This document shows, piece after piece, positions 27,959 through 37,225 of a stretch of 64,000 nt of DNA (positions within the stretch are counted from its first letter, which is position 1; every line of letters begins with the position of its first letter). Source of the DNA: Bradyrhizobium sp. SZCCT0153 (lineage in GTDB: Bacteria > Pseudomonadota > Alphaproteobacteria > Rhizobiales > Xanthobacteraceae); contig NZ_JAFCKS010000013.1 in the NCBI RefSeq assembly GCF_018129995.1, positions 1-64,000 on the forward strand, read 5' to 3'. The translations under genes were made by a program, and so were the position numbers. Below the pieces are notes generated by a model. The model saw nothing but the letters and a program-made list of their open reading frames with translations. It did no database searches and was not told the origin of the DNA.

Positions 27959-28252
27959 TCACGCCAGCGTATGCACGATCACCGGCCCCGCGGCGGCGCG
28001 GGCGTCGCCTGCAAGCAGCGAGCCCAGATCCTTCTCGATCCAGGCGATCGCGCGCCTGTTCGCCTCCTCCGCCTGCTCGAACTTGTCGAAGATCGAGATC
28101 GCCGTGACGGTGTCGTCGCCGGCATAGACGACGTAATAGGCGCGGAAACCGTCGACATCGCTGATGATCGGAACGGCGCCGTCCTTGATGCGGCGCGCCA
28201 GCTCTTCGGCGCTTCCGCTTTTCGCCTTGGCCTGACGGATGGCGGCATACAT
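27959..28252 (-). CDS. ABM-domain (antibiotic biosynthesis monooxygenase-like) protein
   Basis: A 97-residue ferredoxin-fold protein: MYAAIRQAKAKSGSAEELAR, then GFRAYYVVYAGDDTVTAISI and FDKFEQAEEANRRAIAWIEK, a pattern of the dimeric alpha/beta barrel (ABM) superfamily. These may be small oxygenases or ligand-binding proteins. It is a single gene, convergent with the ScfR-like regulator. Catalytic activity cannot be judged from sequence. Confidence 0.75.
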   Translation of the reverse strand: MYAAIRQAKAKSGSAEELARRIKDGAVPIISDVDGFRAYYVVYAGDDTVTAISIFDKFEQAEEANRRAIAWIEKDLGSLLAGDARAAAGPVIVHTLA

Positions 28253-28482
28253 GGCATCCTCCTTCCGGCTGTCCGGAGTTGCGGGCCCTCGGGCCCGGAG
28301 GGGATGCTACGCCGAAGCGCGCCGCCGATCCATGCTTGGTTAATCCGACACTAACCCGCCTGCGCGATCTGCAACCAACGGTTAAGCACGCCTCAACATC
28401 GGTGCCTTAGTCTCGCCCCACTCACTTTTCGCAAACAACGTCAGCTTATTCTGCCGCGTGAAGTGACATCAGGGGGTTCATC

Positions 28483-29289
28483 ATGCGCATTGCGTTGCTG
28501 CTGACCGCGACCATTGTCGGCGCGCTCTTTGCCAATCCATCTAATGCCGGATCGCTCGATGCGTCCGCCGGCGCAGCGCAGGCGTTGCCGCCGGGCTTCC
28601 AGAGCTACCGCGGCTACATGTTCGACCTGTCGGAGAATTCCGACCGCAAGGACGTCGACAAGCTCGCCGACAATGTAAAGAGCCAGATCGACGTCGTCGA
28701 GGGGGCCGGCCTCTCGCCGCGCGTGCTGCGCTTCTTCCGCACCGTTCCGATCATCGCGAGCGAGCTCGCCTGCCTCGACGAAGGCGCCGCGACCGCGTGC
28801 TACGGCCGGGTCGCCCCGAACGTCGAGCGCAGCGTGCCGCGGACGCTGACGGTGTGGGACCATGCCACCCAGCGCTGGACCAATCCCAATGTCGTCGACC
28901 TCGCGGTCGATTCGGGGCTCGGCGTGATCATGCTGCGGCCGGACATGATGCGCTACGAGAAGGAGGCCGTGCTGCTGCACGAGCTCCTGCACGCCTATCA
29001 CGCGCGGCTGTTGCCGGACGGCTATGCCAACAAGGGCGTGATCGGCTACTTCGCCCTTGCCAAGTCGAAGGACCTGCTGCCCAAGGACTCCTATGCGATG
29101 AAGAATCCGATGGAGTTCTTCGCCGTGACCGGCACCATCTTTCTGGTCGGAAAGAGCGAATTCCACGATCCGAAGTCGCGGGACGCGCTCAAGGAGAAGA
29201 TGCCGGACTATTACAAATATCTGGTCGGCGTGTTCGGCTTCGACCCCGATCCGGCGCCGGCGAGCGGCCCGGTTGCCTCGTTGAAATAA
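28483..29289 (+). CDS. Secreted protein with HExxH metallopeptidase motif
   Basis: A 268-residue protein with a signal peptide (MRIALLLTATIVGALFANPS, cleavage near Ala-Gly-Ser). The zinc motif is LLHELLHAYH (HELLH, residues ~166-170), and 40 residues on NPMEFFAV supplies a plausible third ligand Glu, the spacing of gluzincin-like peptidases such as Mlc-titration-factor or anthrax-LF-type families. It would act in the periplasm. It is a single gene with its own promoter region and a strong terminator. Function unknown. Confidence 0.8.
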   Translation: MRIALLLTATIVGALFANPSNAGSLDASAGAAQALPPGFQSYRGYMFDLSENSDRKDVDKLADNVKSQIDVVEGAGLSPRVLRFFRTVPIIASELACLDEGAATACYGRVAPNVERSVPRTLTVWDHATQRWTNPNVVDLAVDSGLGVIMLRPDMMRYEKEAVLLHELLHAYHARLLPDGYANKGVIGYFALAKSKDLLPKDSYAMKNPMEFFAVTGTIFLVGKSEFHDPKSRDALKEKMPDYYKYLVGVFGFDPDPAPASGPVASLK

Positions 29290-29316
29290 GCCTGCCTGGC
29301 GCTTCCAGAGCCGAGG

Positions 29317-29341
29317 AGCCGCGCGAACAGCGCGGCTTTTT
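29317..29341 (+). terminator. Intrinsic terminator
   Basis: AGCCGCGC-GAACA-GCGCGGCT with an 8-bp perfect GC-rich stem, ending in TTTTT, located 27 bp after the stop of the HExxH protein gene. It is a textbook Rho-independent terminator. Confidence 0.9.
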
Positions 29342-29452
29342 CGTTTTGGTAACCGGAAGCTGCGGATGACGTACAGGCGGGAATTGCCAAGGCGGGGCTC
29401 GATCTGCATAGTCCCGCCGCATCGATACCGTTTTCGAAGAGGATAGAACAAC

Positions 29453-29800
29453 ATGGCGGACGCCGACCTGGATGTCGTGATCCGGCAACTGGCCAGACAG
29501 CTGCATACGGGCTTGATGACCCGCGCCAAGGAGCGGCGGGATCGCTTCAACGGCCTCGCGGCCAAGGCCAAGGGCAAGGAGACCGGCGACCGCTTCAAGA
29601 TGATGGCCAAGGCCACCATGGAGCAGGCCACGGCCGCCGCCAAGCGCCTGCAGATGTCCGCCGACAACGTCGCCGACAGCTACGCGCGGTCGATGCGGCT
29701 TGCCGCCAGCACGCCGATCGCTGCGAAGGTGGAGAAGAAGGCGAAGGAAAAGCCTGTGAAGAAGGTGGCGAAGGCGAAGAAGGCCAAGAAGGCGAAGTAG
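29453..29800 (+). CDS. Small basic protein with histone-H1-like Lys/Ala tail
   Basis: A 115-residue protein. Residues 1-85 are helical and mixed-charge (LDVVIRQLARQLHTGLMTRA, KGKETGDRFKMMAKATMEQA). Residues ~92-115 are almost entirely Lys, Ala, Val and Pro (KAKEKPVKKVAKAKKAKKAK), like the tails of eukaryotic histone H1 and bacterial H1-like proteins (for example AlgP/Hc1). A nucleic-acid-binding role is inferred. GAGGAT precedes the ATG. It has no operon partner. No family name is assigned. Confidence 0.75.
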   Translation: MADADLDVVIRQLARQLHTGLMTRAKERRDRFNGLAAKAKGKETGDRFKMMAKATMEQATAAAKRLQMSADNVADSYARSMRLAASTPIAAKVEKKAKEKPVKKVAKAKKAKKAK

Positions 29801-29865
29801 CCGGGCTTCTTCCTTCTCCCCTTGTTGTGGGAGAAGGTGGTATAGGCGAACGCAGCTCTATATTT

Positions 29866-30507
29866 TCACCGCCGCGGCGCTGAAATCTGGGCCGGCTCGG
29901 CGCTGGCGAGTTCGGCGAGCCTGGCGCGCGCCGCGTCGCGGGTGCGGGCGTCCTTGCCGGCCGGCAGCGCCAGCGCTGCCTCGAAATCGGCGCGGGCATC
30001 TTCGGCCTGACCGCGGGCGAGGAACGCAAGGCCGCGGTCGAGGCGGGCCTGCGCATCCGAGGGGTCGAGGCGGATCGCCGTATTGTAACTCAGGATGGCG
30101 CGGTCGAGATCGCCGCTGCCGGCAAGCGCGAGACCACGCTCGTGATAGGGCGCGGCGAGCTTTGGATTGTGCGCGATCGCTTCGTCATAATCCTCGATCG
30201 CGAGCTCAAGGTCGCCGTTCTGCCGGCGCGCCCGCGCCCGGTCGCGATACAGCGAGGCACGGTTCGGATTGAGGTGGATGGCCTCGTCGAAATCCGCGAT
30301 CGCTCGCCGCCAGTCGCCATGGCGCAGCGCGATCCGCCCACGCCCTTCATAGGCGAAGGCAATCAGCGAGCCGCGCAGCGGCGAGAAGCCGATCACGGCC
30401 GAACAAATGTCCGGATCGTCCTCGTCCCCGCAATTGACGACCATGTGCGTGGACAGGCCAATGAGCACGCTCAGGACGATCAGCAATGGTACCGCAGCTC
30501 TTGTCAT
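29866..30507 (-). CDS. TPR repeat protein
   Basis: A 213-residue protein with an N-terminal hydrophobic segment (AAVPLLIVLSVLIGLSTHMV), a CG-Asp-Glu-Asp-Asp acidic loop, and about four tetratricopeptide repeats in residues ~60-190 (e.g. GDWRRAIADFDEAIHLNPNR, GDLELAIEDYDEAIAHNPKL, GDLDRAILSYNTAIRLDPSD). TPRs mediate protein-protein contacts, here probably in the periplasm or attached to the inner membrane. The partner is unknown. Confidence 0.85.
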   Translation of the reverse strand: MTRAAVPLLIVLSVLIGLSTHMVVNCGDEDDPDICSAVIGFSPLRGSLIAFAYEGRGRIALRHGDWRRAIADFDEAIHLNPNRASLYRDRARARRQNGDLELAIEDYDEAIAHNPKLAAPYHERGLALAGSGDLDRAILSYNTAIRLDPSDAQARLDRGLAFLARGQAEDARADFEAALALPAGKDARTRDAARARLAELASAEPAQISAPRR

Positions 30508-30642
30508 CCTCGACGGTGGCGGGCAGAGGGCCGGCCACGCATCCCCTTTCGAAGGAATAGTCTCGCCGGGGTGTTAACACCGGCCGGGATATTCCTGTGT
30601 GCGCCAGGTCACAAACCAGGCGCGCGATTCCAGCCGATTCCA

Positions 30643-31599
30643 TCAGCCCCAAGGACCACGTGTAGACCCGCGAGAAGGCCCGCGCGAGGACGAGCGGCCC
30701 CAGGGGCCCTGCGGCGGATAGTTCTCGTTGGCGCCGACCGACGGCGCCGCCTGCGCGCCGAGCTCTGCCGCGAGCTGCTGAAGCGCCGCGATGCGATTCT
30801 GCGTCGAAGGATGGGTGGCGAAGAGATTGTCGACGCCGTGGCCGGACAGCGGATTGATGATGAACATGTGCGCCGTGGCAGGATTTCGCTCCGCCTCGAG
30901 ATTCGGGACCTGATGCGCCGCGCCCTCGATCTTCACCAGCGCCGAGGCCAGCCACATCGGCTGACCGGCGATGCGTGCGCCGAGATTGTCCGCGGCGTAT
31001 TCGCGCGTGCGGCTGATCGCCATCTGCACCAGCATGGCGCCGATCGGGGCGAGGATCATCATCAGGATCGAGCCGACGATGCCGGGACCGCTATTGTCAC
31101 GATTTCCGCCGAAGAACATGCCGAACTGCGCCAGCATCGAGATCGCACCCGCAATGGTCGCGGTAATAGTCATGAGCAGGGTGTCGTGGTGCTTGATATG
31201 GGCGAGCTCGTGCGCGATCACGCCGGCGAGCTCCTCCCGGCTGAGCTGGTGCATCAGGCCGGTGGTGACGGCAACCGCGGCGTTCTCGGGATTGCGCCCG
31301 GTCGCGAACGCATTGGGCTGCGGCTCGTCCATCAGGAACACGCGCGGCATCGGCAGGCCGGCGCGGCCCGCAAGCTCGGCGACGAGCCCGACCAGTTCCG
31401 GCGCGGTCGAACGATCGACCTCATGGGCGCCGTACATCGAGAGCACCATGCGATCGGAGTTCCAATAGGTGAAGAGATTGGTTGCCGCCGCGATGACGAG
31501 CGCGATCATGGCGCCTGTGGCGCCGCCGATGAGATAGCCGACGCCCATGAACAGGGCGGTGAGGCCTGCGAGGAGCATTGCGGTACGAAGATAGTTCAT
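30643..31599 (-). CDS. htpX: Membrane zinc metalloprotease HtpX
   Basis: A 318-residue M48 peptidase. Two N-terminal membrane helices (AMLLAGLTALFMGVGYLIGG and AMIALVIAAATNLFTYW) precede the catalytic HELAHIKHHD (HExxH) and the third-ligand region SRTREYAADNLGA. Two further helices surround AGAISMLAQFGMFFGG. HtpX degrades misfolded membrane proteins alongside FtsH. The frame is open 89 codons upstream to 31866, but those residues are Arg-rich and atypical; MNYLRTAMLLAG at 31599 matches the family start. The Pro/Gly/Arg-rich C-terminal tail is typical of rhizobial homologues. Confidence 0.93.
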   Translation of the reverse strand: MNYLRTAMLLAGLTALFMGVGYLIGGATGAMIALVIAAATNLFTYWNSDRMVLSMYGAHEVDRSTAPELVGLVAELAGRAGLPMPRVFLMDEPQPNAFATGRNPENAAVAVTTGLMHQLSREELAGVIAHELAHIKHHDTLLMTITATIAGAISMLAQFGMFFGGNRDNSGPGIVGSILMMILAPIGAMLVQMAISRTREYAADNLGARIAGQPMWLASALVKIEGAAHQVPNLEAERNPATAHMFIINPLSGHGVDNLFATHPSTQNRIAALQQLAAELGAQAAPSVGANENYPPQGPWGRSSSRGPSRGSTRGPWG

Positions 31600-31892
31600 G
31601 GCGACATCCCGTTGCTGACGCATAAACCAGTGCAGCGAATCCAAGCTGACCAATTTGAGCCAAGGATTCAGCAGAGAAGCTTGAGTTATGAAGTCGGCCC
31701 CCCGCGCTGCAAGGGCTGCGACTGCGTCGCGGCGACGCACAGCTAAATCTTGACGCGTATTCATATCAAAATACACGCCGGAACCGAGGACATTGGAAAG
31801 CGTAGCCCGGACTAAGTTCCGGAGACGCGGGCACGGGAGCGCGGCTCCCGCATTGGTCCGTTGCATTGCCTCCCCTCAGCCAGGTGACTGCC

Positions 31893-33251
31893 ATGATGGA
31901 CCGGTCGCAGGCCGCTCCCGTTCACGATGCATCCCCTCCTTCCTTAGGCGAAGCGGCTGGTTCCGCAGACGCGAAGGGCCTGCAGCAAGCGCTGCGCGAG
32001 GAGCTGCTTGCCGATGAGAAGCACCCACGGCAGCCTGCTGCCCGGGTCGAACCCACGGGGCCTCCGCGAGGCCGGCTCCTGTTGCGGCGAAGCTTGAAGA
32101 TCGCAGCAGGCCTTGCCGTCATCGCCATATTCGGCTGGCTGCCGCTGCGCACGATGTGGCAGAATTCCAGCGTCGAGGCCGTGCTGAACTCCCGCCTCGT
32201 CACCCTGCGCGCGCCGATCGGCGGACGCGTTGCCGCGGCCCCCGCCGCGATCAAGGACCAGGCGCATCTCGACGCCGGCATGGTCGTGCTGCGTGTCGTG
32301 AATTCGCGCGGCGATCGTTCGCGGCTCGACGACCTGCGGCGGCAGCAATCGCGACTGGAGAACGAGCGGCCGAGTCTCGCAACCAAGCTCGAGACCGCCC
32401 GGGCCGCCCAGCAGGACCTCGCCCGGCAGGCCGCATTGTTCAGGGACGGACGCGTCCTTCAGCTCGAAGCGCGCATCGCCGAAATCCAGACCTCGATCGA
32501 GGCAGCCGCCGCGCGACGAGAGGAAGCAAACGCCGCGGTTGACCGGGCGTCGTCGCTCGCGAAATCCGGCAACGTATCCACGGTCGAGTTGTCGCGGCTG
32601 ACTCGCGAGCTGTCGGTAGCGCAGCAGACCGAACTCGGCGCGCGCAAGCGGCTGGACGCCGCACAGGTCGAGCTGCGTGCGGCAAGGAGCGGCTCGTTCC
32701 TCGGCGACAGCTACAACGACCGACCGAGTTCCGTGCAGCGCGAGGAGGAGATGCGCCTGCGCGCCAAGGACCTGGAAGCCGATCTGGTGCACACCGACAC
32801 CGAGATCGCCTGGCTTGCCAACGAGATCATCGTCGAAGAGGTCCGCTTCACCGACATGTCCGAGGCCAGCATCAGAACCCCGGTCACCGGCCGGGTCTGG
32901 GAAATGATGACATCGCCGGGCGAGGACGTGCAGATCGGCCAGCCTCTGCTCAAGGTGCTGGATTGCAGCGGTAGCGTGATCACGGCCAATGTCACCGAGA
33001 GCGTATATAACCGCCTGCAGCTTGGCGATCATACCACTTTCGAGCCGAATGACGGCGGTGCCCCGATTTCCGGCACGGTCGTCAATCTGACCGGGGCTGC
33101 GGGCGCCCCGGCCAATCTCGCCATCAACCCCGATGCACTAGGCAAGGAGCCTTACCGCGTGACGGTGGCGCCTGCCGACGCCGCCGCGCACGACTGCACG
33201 GTGGGACGGACCGGCCGCGTGATCTTCGCCCGGCGCGAGGCGGCACCATGA
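31893..33251 (+). CDS. HlyD-type membrane-fusion protein paired with glucan synthase
   Basis: A 452-residue membrane-fusion (HlyD/EmrA-like) protein. One N-terminal helix (AAGLAVIAIFGWLPLRTMW) anchors it; a lipoyl-like beta segment (LVTLRAPIGGRVAAAPAAI) flanks a long alpha-hairpin of coiled coil (residues ~145-300), then RTPVTGRVWEMMTSPGEDVQ. AGGTGA lies before ATG 31893; the TTG at 31866 is not needed. The stop overlaps the next gene by 4 nt (ATGA), so the pair is translationally coupled. Its role would be periplasmic export of the polymer made by the partner, as proposed for BgsB beside BgsA in Sinorhizobium. Confidence 0.87.
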   Translation: MMDRSQAAPVHDASPPSLGEAAGSADAKGLQQALREELLADEKHPRQPAARVEPTGPPRGRLLLRRSLKIAAGLAVIAIFGWLPLRTMWQNSSVEAVLNSRLVTLRAPIGGRVAAAPAAIKDQAHLDAGMVVLRVVNSRGDRSRLDDLRRQQSRLENERPSLATKLETARAAQQDLARQAALFRDGRVLQLEARIAEIQTSIEAAAARREEANAAVDRASSLAKSGNVSTVELSRLTRELSVAQQTELGARKRLDAAQVELRAARSGSFLGDSYNDRPSSVQREEEMRLRAKDLEADLVHTDTEIAWLANEIIVEEVRFTDMSEASIRTPVTGRVWEMMTSPGEDVQIGQPLLKVLDCSGSVITANVTESVYNRLQLGDHTTFEPNDGGAPISGTVVNLTGAAGAPANLAINPDALGKEPYRVTVAPADAAAHDCTVGRTGRVIFARREAAP

Positions 33252-35188
33252 TGGCGGCGCTGGCGCCCGGCTTTCTTGCGCTCGGTGCGTTCATGGTGGT
33301 GGTGCCGCTTCTCAGGCGCGAGAACACGCCGGCGCGTTCGCTGCTGACCGGCGTGTCGTTCGTCCTGCTGCTGCGCTACTTCCATTGGCGCGTCACCGAG
33401 ACCGTACCGCCGCCCGGACTGACCGCAGATTTCCTGATCGGCCTTCCCTTCATGCTGGCGGAATCCGCCTCCCTGATTGCGGTCGCGCTGTCGATGCTGT
33501 TCCTCAGCCGAACCATCGACCGTTCGGGCGCCGCGAAGGTCGACAGCCGCGCCAGGGATCGCGCAGCTCCGTTGATCGACGTGTTCATCTGCACCTACAA
33601 CGAGGACAAATCGATCCTGGAGCGGACGATCATCGGCGCGACCGGGATGCAGTACGGCAACTACCGTGTCTGGGTGCTCGACGACGGACGCCGCCTGTGG
33701 CTGCGGCGCCTCGCCCAGGAGCTCGGCTGCCGCTACCTCGCGCGCGCCGATAACCGGCATGCCAAGGCGGGCAACATCAACCATGCGCTCGGACATGTCC
33801 GCGAATTGCCGGAGCCGCCGGACTTCATCGCAATTCTCGACGCCGATTTCGTGCCGCGGCCCGACTTCCTCAGTCGGACCATCAGCCTGATGGATGACGC
33901 CGGCGTGGGCGTCGTGCAGACGCCCCAGCATTTCATCAACTCCGATCCAATCCAGAGCAATCTGGGCGCCACCGACGTCTGGCCCGACGAGCAGCGCTTC
34001 TTTTTCGACATCCTGATGCCGGCAAAGGACGCCTGGGGCGTCGCCTTCTGCTGCGGCACGTCGTCCCTCATCCGCTACGGCGCCCTGATGCGGATCGGCG
34101 GCTTTCCGACAGACTCGGTCACCGAGGATTATCTCGTCACGCTGCGGCTGAAAGAGCTCGGCTTCAACACCGTCTATCTCAACGAGCGACTGACCATCGG
34201 TCTCGCGCCGGAGGGGCTCAAGGAATACATCACCCAGCGCGGGCGCTGGTGCCTCGGCTTCATGCAAATCGTGCGCGGCCGTAGCGGACCGCTGTCGCGT
34301 GATTCGAACCTCTCTTTTATCGACCGGCTGTCGCTGGTCGATGCCTTCATGAGCTGGACGGCCGTCTACGGGACCAGGATGTTCGGGCTGGTGGTGCCCT
34401 GGCTGTTCCTGCTTTTCGGCATCAAGGCGGTGCAGGCCGACCTCTCCGAGCTGTTGCGGTACTTCCTGCCGTTCTACGTCTGGCATGGACTCACCATGGC
34501 GTGGCTGTCGCGCGGCCGTTCGCTTGCGATGATGACGGATGTGTCGCAACTCGTTGCAGCGCCCGCGGTCCTCAAGGCGGTCGCGACCGGCCTGTTGAAG
34601 CCGAAAGGACACAAGTTCCAGGTCACGGCCAAGGGCGGCGAGCGCGGCCGGAAATTCGTGGAGTGGCCGCTGCTCCGGCTTTATGGCAGTGCGCTCATCA
34701 TTACGCTCGCGGCCATCGCCTACGCCTTCATCCTGCATCTGCGCGGCGAGAACATCGCCTATGGCGGCCTGGCGCTGGCATGGAGCCTCTACAACGCCCT
34801 TATCCTCACCGTCGTCTGCTTCGTCTGCATCGAGCAGCCGCGCAAGCGCAAGGCGGAGCGCTTCAACCGCAACGAGCCGATCCTGCTGCATCAGGGCGGC
34901 AAATCGTACCTGGCTCGGCTCGGCGATATATCCATCAGCGGCGCCCGCTTCATCGACCCAGATCCACCCGCGATCGGCAGCAAGCTTGAATGCCAGATCT
35001 ATGGCCGTTCGATCGCCGGCGTCGTGGTGCGGCGGACGAGGAATGGATTTGCAGTGCGCTTTGAAGAAAGCATGGATATCCGCGTCCATGCGATCAGGGC
35101 CTTCTACGCCGGCGAATATGTGCGCGCCTACCGGGGGATCAGGGCCATTCCCGTCGGCAAGGCGCTGCTGCTGCGGCTGTTCGGTTAG
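33248..35188 (+). CDS. Cellulose-synthase-like glycosyltransferase with C-terminal PilZ domain
   Basis: A 646-residue processive GT2. Catalytic motifs occur in order: VLDDG (D145/D146), ILDADF (D198/D200), TEDY (D294) and QRGRW (330-334). Two membrane helices precede and several follow the catalytic domain. Residues ~533-625 form a PilZ domain: RKAER (RxxxR at 534-538) and DISISGA (D/NxSxxG at 560-565), the two c-di-GMP-binding motifs. It probably makes a beta-glucan in a c-di-GMP-dependent manner. The operon order fusion protein then synthase resembles bgsBA, which makes mixed-linkage beta-glucan in Sinorhizobium; product identity is inferred. Confidence 0.9.
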   Translation: MMAALAPGFLALGAFMVVVPLLRRENTPARSLLTGVSFVLLLRYFHWRVTETVPPPGLTADFLIGLPFMLAESASLIAVALSMLFLSRTIDRSGAAKVDSRARDRAAPLIDVFICTYNEDKSILERTIIGATGMQYGNYRVWVLDDGRRLWLRRLAQELGCRYLARADNRHAKAGNINHALGHVRELPEPPDFIAILDADFVPRPDFLSRTISLMDDAGVGVVQTPQHFINSDPIQSNLGATDVWPDEQRFFFDILMPAKDAWGVAFCCGTSSLIRYGALMRIGGFPTDSVTEDYLVTLRLKELGFNTVYLNERLTIGLAPEGLKEYITQRGRWCLGFMQIVRGRSGPLSRDSNLSFIDRLSLVDAFMSWTAVYGTRMFGLVVPWLFLLFGIKAVQADLSELLRYFLPFYVWHGLTMAWLSRGRSLAMMTDVSQLVAAPAVLKAVATGLLKPKGHKFQVTAKGGERGRKFVEWPLLRLYGSALIITLAAIAYAFILHLRGENIAYGGLALAWSLYNALILTVVCFVCIEQPRKRKAERFNRNEPILLHQGGKSYLARLGDISISGARFIDPDPPAIGSKLECQIYGRSIAGVVVRRTRNGFAVRFEESMDIRVHAIRAFYAGEYVRAYRGIRAIPVGKALLLRLFG

Positions 35189-35310
35189 GCCGGCGCGACA
35201 TCCACCCGCTCGCATTCGGTGCGCTAACATGGCATGGAAAGGATGGCCTGAGGCCATCAGTTCACCTAAACTTCGGACGAATCCACGCCTGCCCTCCCCG
35301 CCGGAACCCT

Positions 35311-36612
35311 ATGCTCCAGACCCGATTTGCGATCGCGGCCGTCACTGTTCTCGCGCTCTCCGCAACCGCCTCCGCCCAGCCTCTCCCACCTCCCGCCAAG
35401 CCCGCAGCGCCGAGGGCCACCGCGCCGTCGCCGCGCGCGGCGTCGTGCCACAACGGCGCGAGCTTCGATCGCTTCCTGGCGGACGTGAAGAGCCAAGCCG
35501 TTGCCGCCGGCGTGTCGCAGCGGACGATCGCGGAGGCTTCGCCCTACCTCGTCTACGACCAGGGCATCGTCAACCGCGACCGCGGCCAGCGGGTGTTCGG
35601 CCAGCTCTTCACTGAATTTGCCGGCCGCATGGCCGCGCCCTATCGCATGCAGAACGGCCAGCAGCACATCAAGACCCACGCCGCGGCATTCGCGCGCGCC
35701 GAAAAGGAATACGGCGTGCCGCCGGCGGTGATCGCCGCGTTCTGGGGCCTCGAGAGCGATTTCGGCGTCAACATGGGAAATCTGCCGACGCTGAAATCGC
35801 TGGTGTCGCTCGCCTATGACTGCCGACGCTCGGAGATGTTCGTGGGCGAGACCATCGCCGCGCTGAAGATCATCGACCGCGGCGATCTGCATCCCGACGA
35901 GATGGTCGGCTCCTGGGCCGGCGAGCTCGGGCAGACGCAGTTCCTGCCCGTGCACTACGTCAACTATGCCGTCGACTATGACGGCGACGGGCGACGCGAT
36001 CTCCTGCGCAGCGAGGACGACGTGATCGGCTCGACCGCGAACTACATCGCCAACGGCTTGAAGTGGCGGCGCGGCGAGCCGTGGCTGGAGGAGATCAAGG
36101 TGCCGCAGAACCTGCCGTGGGATCAGACCGATCTCACGGTGCGAGAGCCGCGCTCGAAATGGGCGCAGCTGGGGGTCACCTATCCCGACGGCCGGCCGCT
36201 GCCGAACGACAATCTCGCGGCGTCCGTGCTGCTGCCGATGGGACGCTTCGGTCCGGCCTTCATGGCGTACCCGAATTTCGCCGCCTACACCGAGTGGAAT
36301 AACTCGCTGATCTATTCGACGACGGCGGGCTATCTCGCCACCCGCATCGCGGGCGCGGCCCCGATGCGCAAGCCGGCGGGGCCGGTCGCGCAACTACCGT
36401 TCAACGAACTGAAGGCCTTGCAGCAGCTCCTGGCGCGCGCCGGCTTCAATGTCGGCAAGATCGACGGCGTGCTGGGCCAGCAGAGCCGCGCCGCGGTGAA
36501 GGCGATGCAGATCAAATACGGCCTGCCGGCGGATTCCTGGCCGACCGCGGAGCTGCTCGCCCGGATGCGCGGCGGCACGGCGCAGGCGCAGCCGGCGGGG
36601 ACGATCCGGTAG
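35311..36612 (+). CDS. MltB-type lytic murein transglycosylase
   Basis: A 433-residue periplasmic enzyme with signal peptide (RFAIAAVTVLALSATASAQP) and Pro/Ala linker. The SLT_2 catalytic domain holds FWGLESDFG (Glu148 catalytic), then GSWAGELGQTQFLPVHYVNY and DYDGDGRRDLL, all MltB hallmarks. A peptidoglycan-binding domain (LLARAGFNVGKIDGVLGQQS, AVKAMQIKYGLPADS) ends the protein. It cleaves glycan strands to 1,6-anhydromuropeptides. It lies 122 bp after the glucan synthase on the same strand but has no evident coupling. Confidence 0.93.
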   Translation: MLQTRFAIAAVTVLALSATASAQPLPPPAKPAAPRATAPSPRAASCHNGASFDRFLADVKSQAVAAGVSQRTIAEASPYLVYDQGIVNRDRGQRVFGQLFTEFAGRMAAPYRMQNGQQHIKTHAAAFARAEKEYGVPPAVIAAFWGLESDFGVNMGNLPTLKSLVSLAYDCRRSEMFVGETIAALKIIDRGDLHPDEMVGSWAGELGQTQFLPVHYVNYAVDYDGDGRRDLLRSEDDVIGSTANYIANGLKWRRGEPWLEEIKVPQNLPWDQTDLTVREPRSKWAQLGVTYPDGRPLPNDNLAASVLLPMGRFGPAFMAYPNFAAYTEWNNSLIYSTTAGYLATRIAGAAPMRKPAGPVAQLPFNELKALQQLLARAGFNVGKIDGVLGQQSRAAVKAMQIKYGLPADSWPTAELLARMRGGTAQAQPAGTIR

Positions 36613-36721
36613 AATTTTCGCACCGCACAAGCCGCTCCTGCGATTGCTTTTTTCCATGACGGCCCCATGTGAGTGGCTCAGGTTTTCTCCTGAAATTTCC
36701 CACCATGAGAGCGAGCATCAC

Positions 36722-37225
36722 ATGTCTTTTTACGACACCGTCGTCCCCGCCTATCTGCAGATGCTGAACAGCCTCACCGGCTTGCTCACGAAAGCCGAGG
36801 CGCATTGCGCGGCCAAGAAGGTCGATCCCGCCGTCCTGCTCGGCTCCCGCCTCTTTCCGGACATGCTGCCGCTTTCGAAGCAGATCCAGCTGGTCAGCGA
36901 TTTCGCCGCCAAGGGCTGCGCGCGGCTGACCCATAGCGAAGTGCCCTCCACGCCTGACACCGAGACGACGATTGCGGAGTTGAAGCAGCGGCTGGCCAAG
37001 ACCATCGACTATGTGAAGTCGTTCAAGCCGGAGCAGTTCGAGGGCGCCGAGACCAAGGACGTCAGCTTCCCCGGCGGCCCCGACAAGACCATCACGATGA
37101 AGGGGCAGCAATTCCTCAGCGCGTTCTCGCTGCCGAACTTCTATTTCCACGCCACCACCGCGCACGGCATCCTGCGTCACAACGGCGTCGAGATCGGCAA
37201 GCGCGACTTCCTCGGCGCGAACTGA
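36722..37225 (+). CDS. DUF1993 domain protein
   Basis: A 167-residue protein of the DUF1993 type (four-helix bundle, DinB-like relatives): SFYDTVVPAYLQMLNSLTGL, KQIQLVSDFAAKGCARLT, and near the end LPNFYFHATTAHGILRHNG. Function unknown. The ATG at 36722 fits the family; 26 upstream in-frame codons to 36644 have no such similarity. Confidence 0.87.
   Translation: MSFYDTVVPAYLQMLNSLTGLLTKAEAHCAAKKVDPAVLLGSRLFPDMLPLSKQIQLVSDFAAKGCARLTHSEVPSTPDTETTIAELKQRLAKTIDYVKSFKPEQFEGAETKDVSFPGGPDKTITMKGQQFLSAFSLPNFYFHATTAHGILRHNGVEIGKRDFLGAN

Noticed and set aside
31600..31866. 89-residue extension of HtpX
   Set aside because: No membrane or peptidase feature; MNYLRTAML matches the family N terminus.
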